DNA from: an uncultured Bacillota bacterium
GTDB lineage: Bacteria; Bacillota; Clostridia; Lachnospirales; CAG-274
NCBI GenBank assembly: GCA_958426775.1
Contig: CATZZP010000010.1
Coordinates: 8,862 to 72,861, forward strand
DNA length: 64,000 nt
Reading direction: 5' to 3'
Shown here: positions 62,990 to 64,000 of the stretch, in pieces
How positions within the stretch are numbered: position 1 is the stretch's first letter
How the letters are laid out: each line of letters begins with the position of its first letter
Program-made: the position numbers and the translations under genes
The notes under the pieces: generated by a model
Told to the model about the DNA's origin: nothing
What the model saw: only the letters and a program-made list of their open reading frames with translations
Databases searched by the model: none

Positions 62990-63847
62990 ATGCCTGTTTT
63001 TATAATCCTGATTGTTCTTGTGCTTATAGTCGGTGCTTTAGGCTATTGTATGAAGCCTATGCCAATGGACAATATGCGTAAAGCAAGGTTTAAGTCCTTT
63101 GAGCATCACTACATAGCACATCAGGGCTTGCATGATAATAAGTTTGATGCACCCGAAAATACAATGGCGGCATTTAAGCGTGCCATAAGCTGTGGTTTTG
63201 GTGTTACAATAGACGTAAGGCTTACAAAGGACAAAAAGCTTGTATGTGTAAGTGATGAAAATCTGTCAAGGCTTTGCGGTGAAAATGTAACGGTAGCAGG
63301 CACAGATCATAATGTAATAAAGGGCTATAATGTTAAGGGTACAAATCAGACAATCCCTCTTTTAAGTGAGGTTTTGACAGAGATAGACGGCAGAGTACCT
63401 GTTATTATTAACATTAAGCCAACCCCTGCCTATGATGAGGTTTGTCGTCTTTTGGTCAAGGAGATAAACAGCTATACGGGGGATATTGCAATTGCTTCTC
63501 TTTCACCTGAAATTGTAGAGTGGTTTAAAATTAACCACAGTGATATATTAAGGGGACAAATAGGAGTAAATATGTTTGCACCTCATAACCAAAGCAACGA
63601 TAGTCTGCCTGATAAGCTTGTTACAAGCTTTATGCTTAAAAACTTCAAGTCACAGCCGGACTTTATTGTGTATGACTTTGTGGAGTTTGACAGCCTTTTT
63701 ATGAAGGCTATGAGGGGATTTTTCGGTGCGGAAACGGCAGGTATGGTAATGACAAGCCAGAAATGTATAGATGACCTTGCAAATAAGTTTGATATAGCAA
63801 TTTTTGAGGGCTTTACACCAAGAGAAAAGGATAATATACTTTACTAG
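62990..63847 (+). CDS. GDPD-like membrane-anchored protein, altered active site
   Basis: 285 residues: one N-terminal membrane helix (3-21) and a glycerophosphodiester-phosphodiesterase TIM barrel. The family's AHRG reads AHQG, the ENT-x-x-AF segment (PENTMAAF) is kept, the metal-binding E-x-D reads T-I-D, and the catalytic HD reads SD. So two or more active-site residues are changed, suggesting a binding or otherwise modified role; the C-terminal region is also divergent. AGGAGGG before the ATG. Confidence 0.8.
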   Translation: MPVFIILIVLVLIVGALGYCMKPMPMDNMRKARFKSFEHHYIAHQGLHDNKFDAPENTMAAFKRAISCGFGVTIDVRLTKDKKLVCVSDENLSRLCGENVTVAGTDHNVIKGYNVKGTNQTIPLLSEVLTEIDGRVPVIINIKPTPAYDEVCRLLVKEINSYTGDIAIASLSPEIVEWFKINHSDILRGQIGVNMFAPHNQSNDSLPDKLVTSFMLKNFKSQPDFIVYDFVEFDSLFMKAMRGFFGAETAGMVMTSQKCIDDLANKFDIAIFEGFTPREKDNILY

Positions 63848-63906
63848 GACAAATTCAGACCATAAAACATTGCATTCCAACTCATAAAAACCCCGCTTTC
63901 AAAAAA

Positions 63907-64000
63907 TGAACTGAACCCCAAACATTGGACAGTTTATTAATCAAGTGTTGTGATATAATATAGTTGTAACACCCTGACCTAATAAGGTATAATCTTAGAA
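63907..64000 (+). mobile_element. Probable left end of an IS3/IS150-type insertion sequence (cut by window edge)
   Basis: From 63907 the sequence reads TGAACTGAACCCC then AAACATTGGACAG, matching the style of IS150-group terminal repeats (TGxACTGxCCCC...GGACA). It is followed by a -10 (TATAAT, 63954-63959) as expected before a transposase. No transposase is yet visible, and the right end lies outside, so the call rests on the terminus only. Confidence 0.5.

Overview
The window looks like chromosomal DNA of a low-GC, spore-forming, anaerobic Firmicute (Clostridia), probably a plant-polysaccharide-degrading gut organism. Evidence: a classic S10-spc-alpha ribosomal operon in Firmicute order, a perfect CIRCE element upstream of groES-groEL, sporulation-type genes (a BofA-family gene behind a DUF2508 gene, and a SpoIIQ-like M23 protein), AGGAGG ribosome-binding sites almost everywhere, and a very large secreted pectin esterase near SLH- and dockerin-type surface proteins. 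The species cannot be fixed from the sequence; pectinolytic genera such as Lachnospira or Monoglobus are only a guess.

Layout. 1-5.5 kb (minus): a unit of a secreted tandem-domain protein, a DUF4127 protein, tilS and ftsH (cut by the window edge). 5.6-7.5 kb (plus): a membrane-anchored lipase-like hydrolase and rnhA. 7.6-8.0 kb: no protein gene, but a candidate C-rich small RNA. 8.0-15.1 kb: a 1944-residue CE8+CE12 pectin esterase followed by a 49-residue peptide gene, divergent from a MerR-family regulator with a MerR-type operator between them. 15.2-21.2 kb (minus): a surface-polysaccharide control cassette (Wzz-like, BY-kinase, PHP phosphatase) followed by an unknown membrane protein, a dockerin-like protein, an SLH protein and a VanZ-like protein. 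21.4-26.2 kb: a gluconate 5-dehydrogenase-like SDR, groESL, and DUF2508-bofA-rhomboid. 26.2-42.9 kb (minus): the ribosomal superoperon, rpsJ to rplQ, with unusually long structured gaps, an internal terminator after secY and an internal promoter before rpsM. 43.1-50.6 kb: a small XRE regulator, a SpoIIQ-like protein, mscS, DUF951, DUF2461, an isocitrate-dehydrogenase-like gene paired with a citrate/homocitrate-synthase-like gene, an AI-2E family permease and a HIT protein. 50.7-54.3 kb (plus): a heterodimeric ABC exporter. 54.3-58.8 kb (minus): pstSCAB-phoU behind an 11-bp-periodic Pho box. 58.8-63.9 kb: recD2, a C_GCAxxG_C_C protein, DUF1015, a 26-residue hydrophobic micropeptide and a GDPD-like protein. 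The last 94 bp look like the left end of an IS3-family element.

How it works together. Most of the window is housekeeping (translation, secretion, chaperones, phosphate uptake). The accessory interest is in 7.7-21.2 kb, where pectin de-esterification, cell-surface display (SLH, dockerin), polysaccharide chain-length control and a possible local MerR regulator sit side by side. Several genes too short for usual gene calling (the 49-aa peptide, the 26-aa micropeptide, rpmJ, rpmD) have good ribosome-binding sites. No rRNA, tRNA or CRISPR array was seen.
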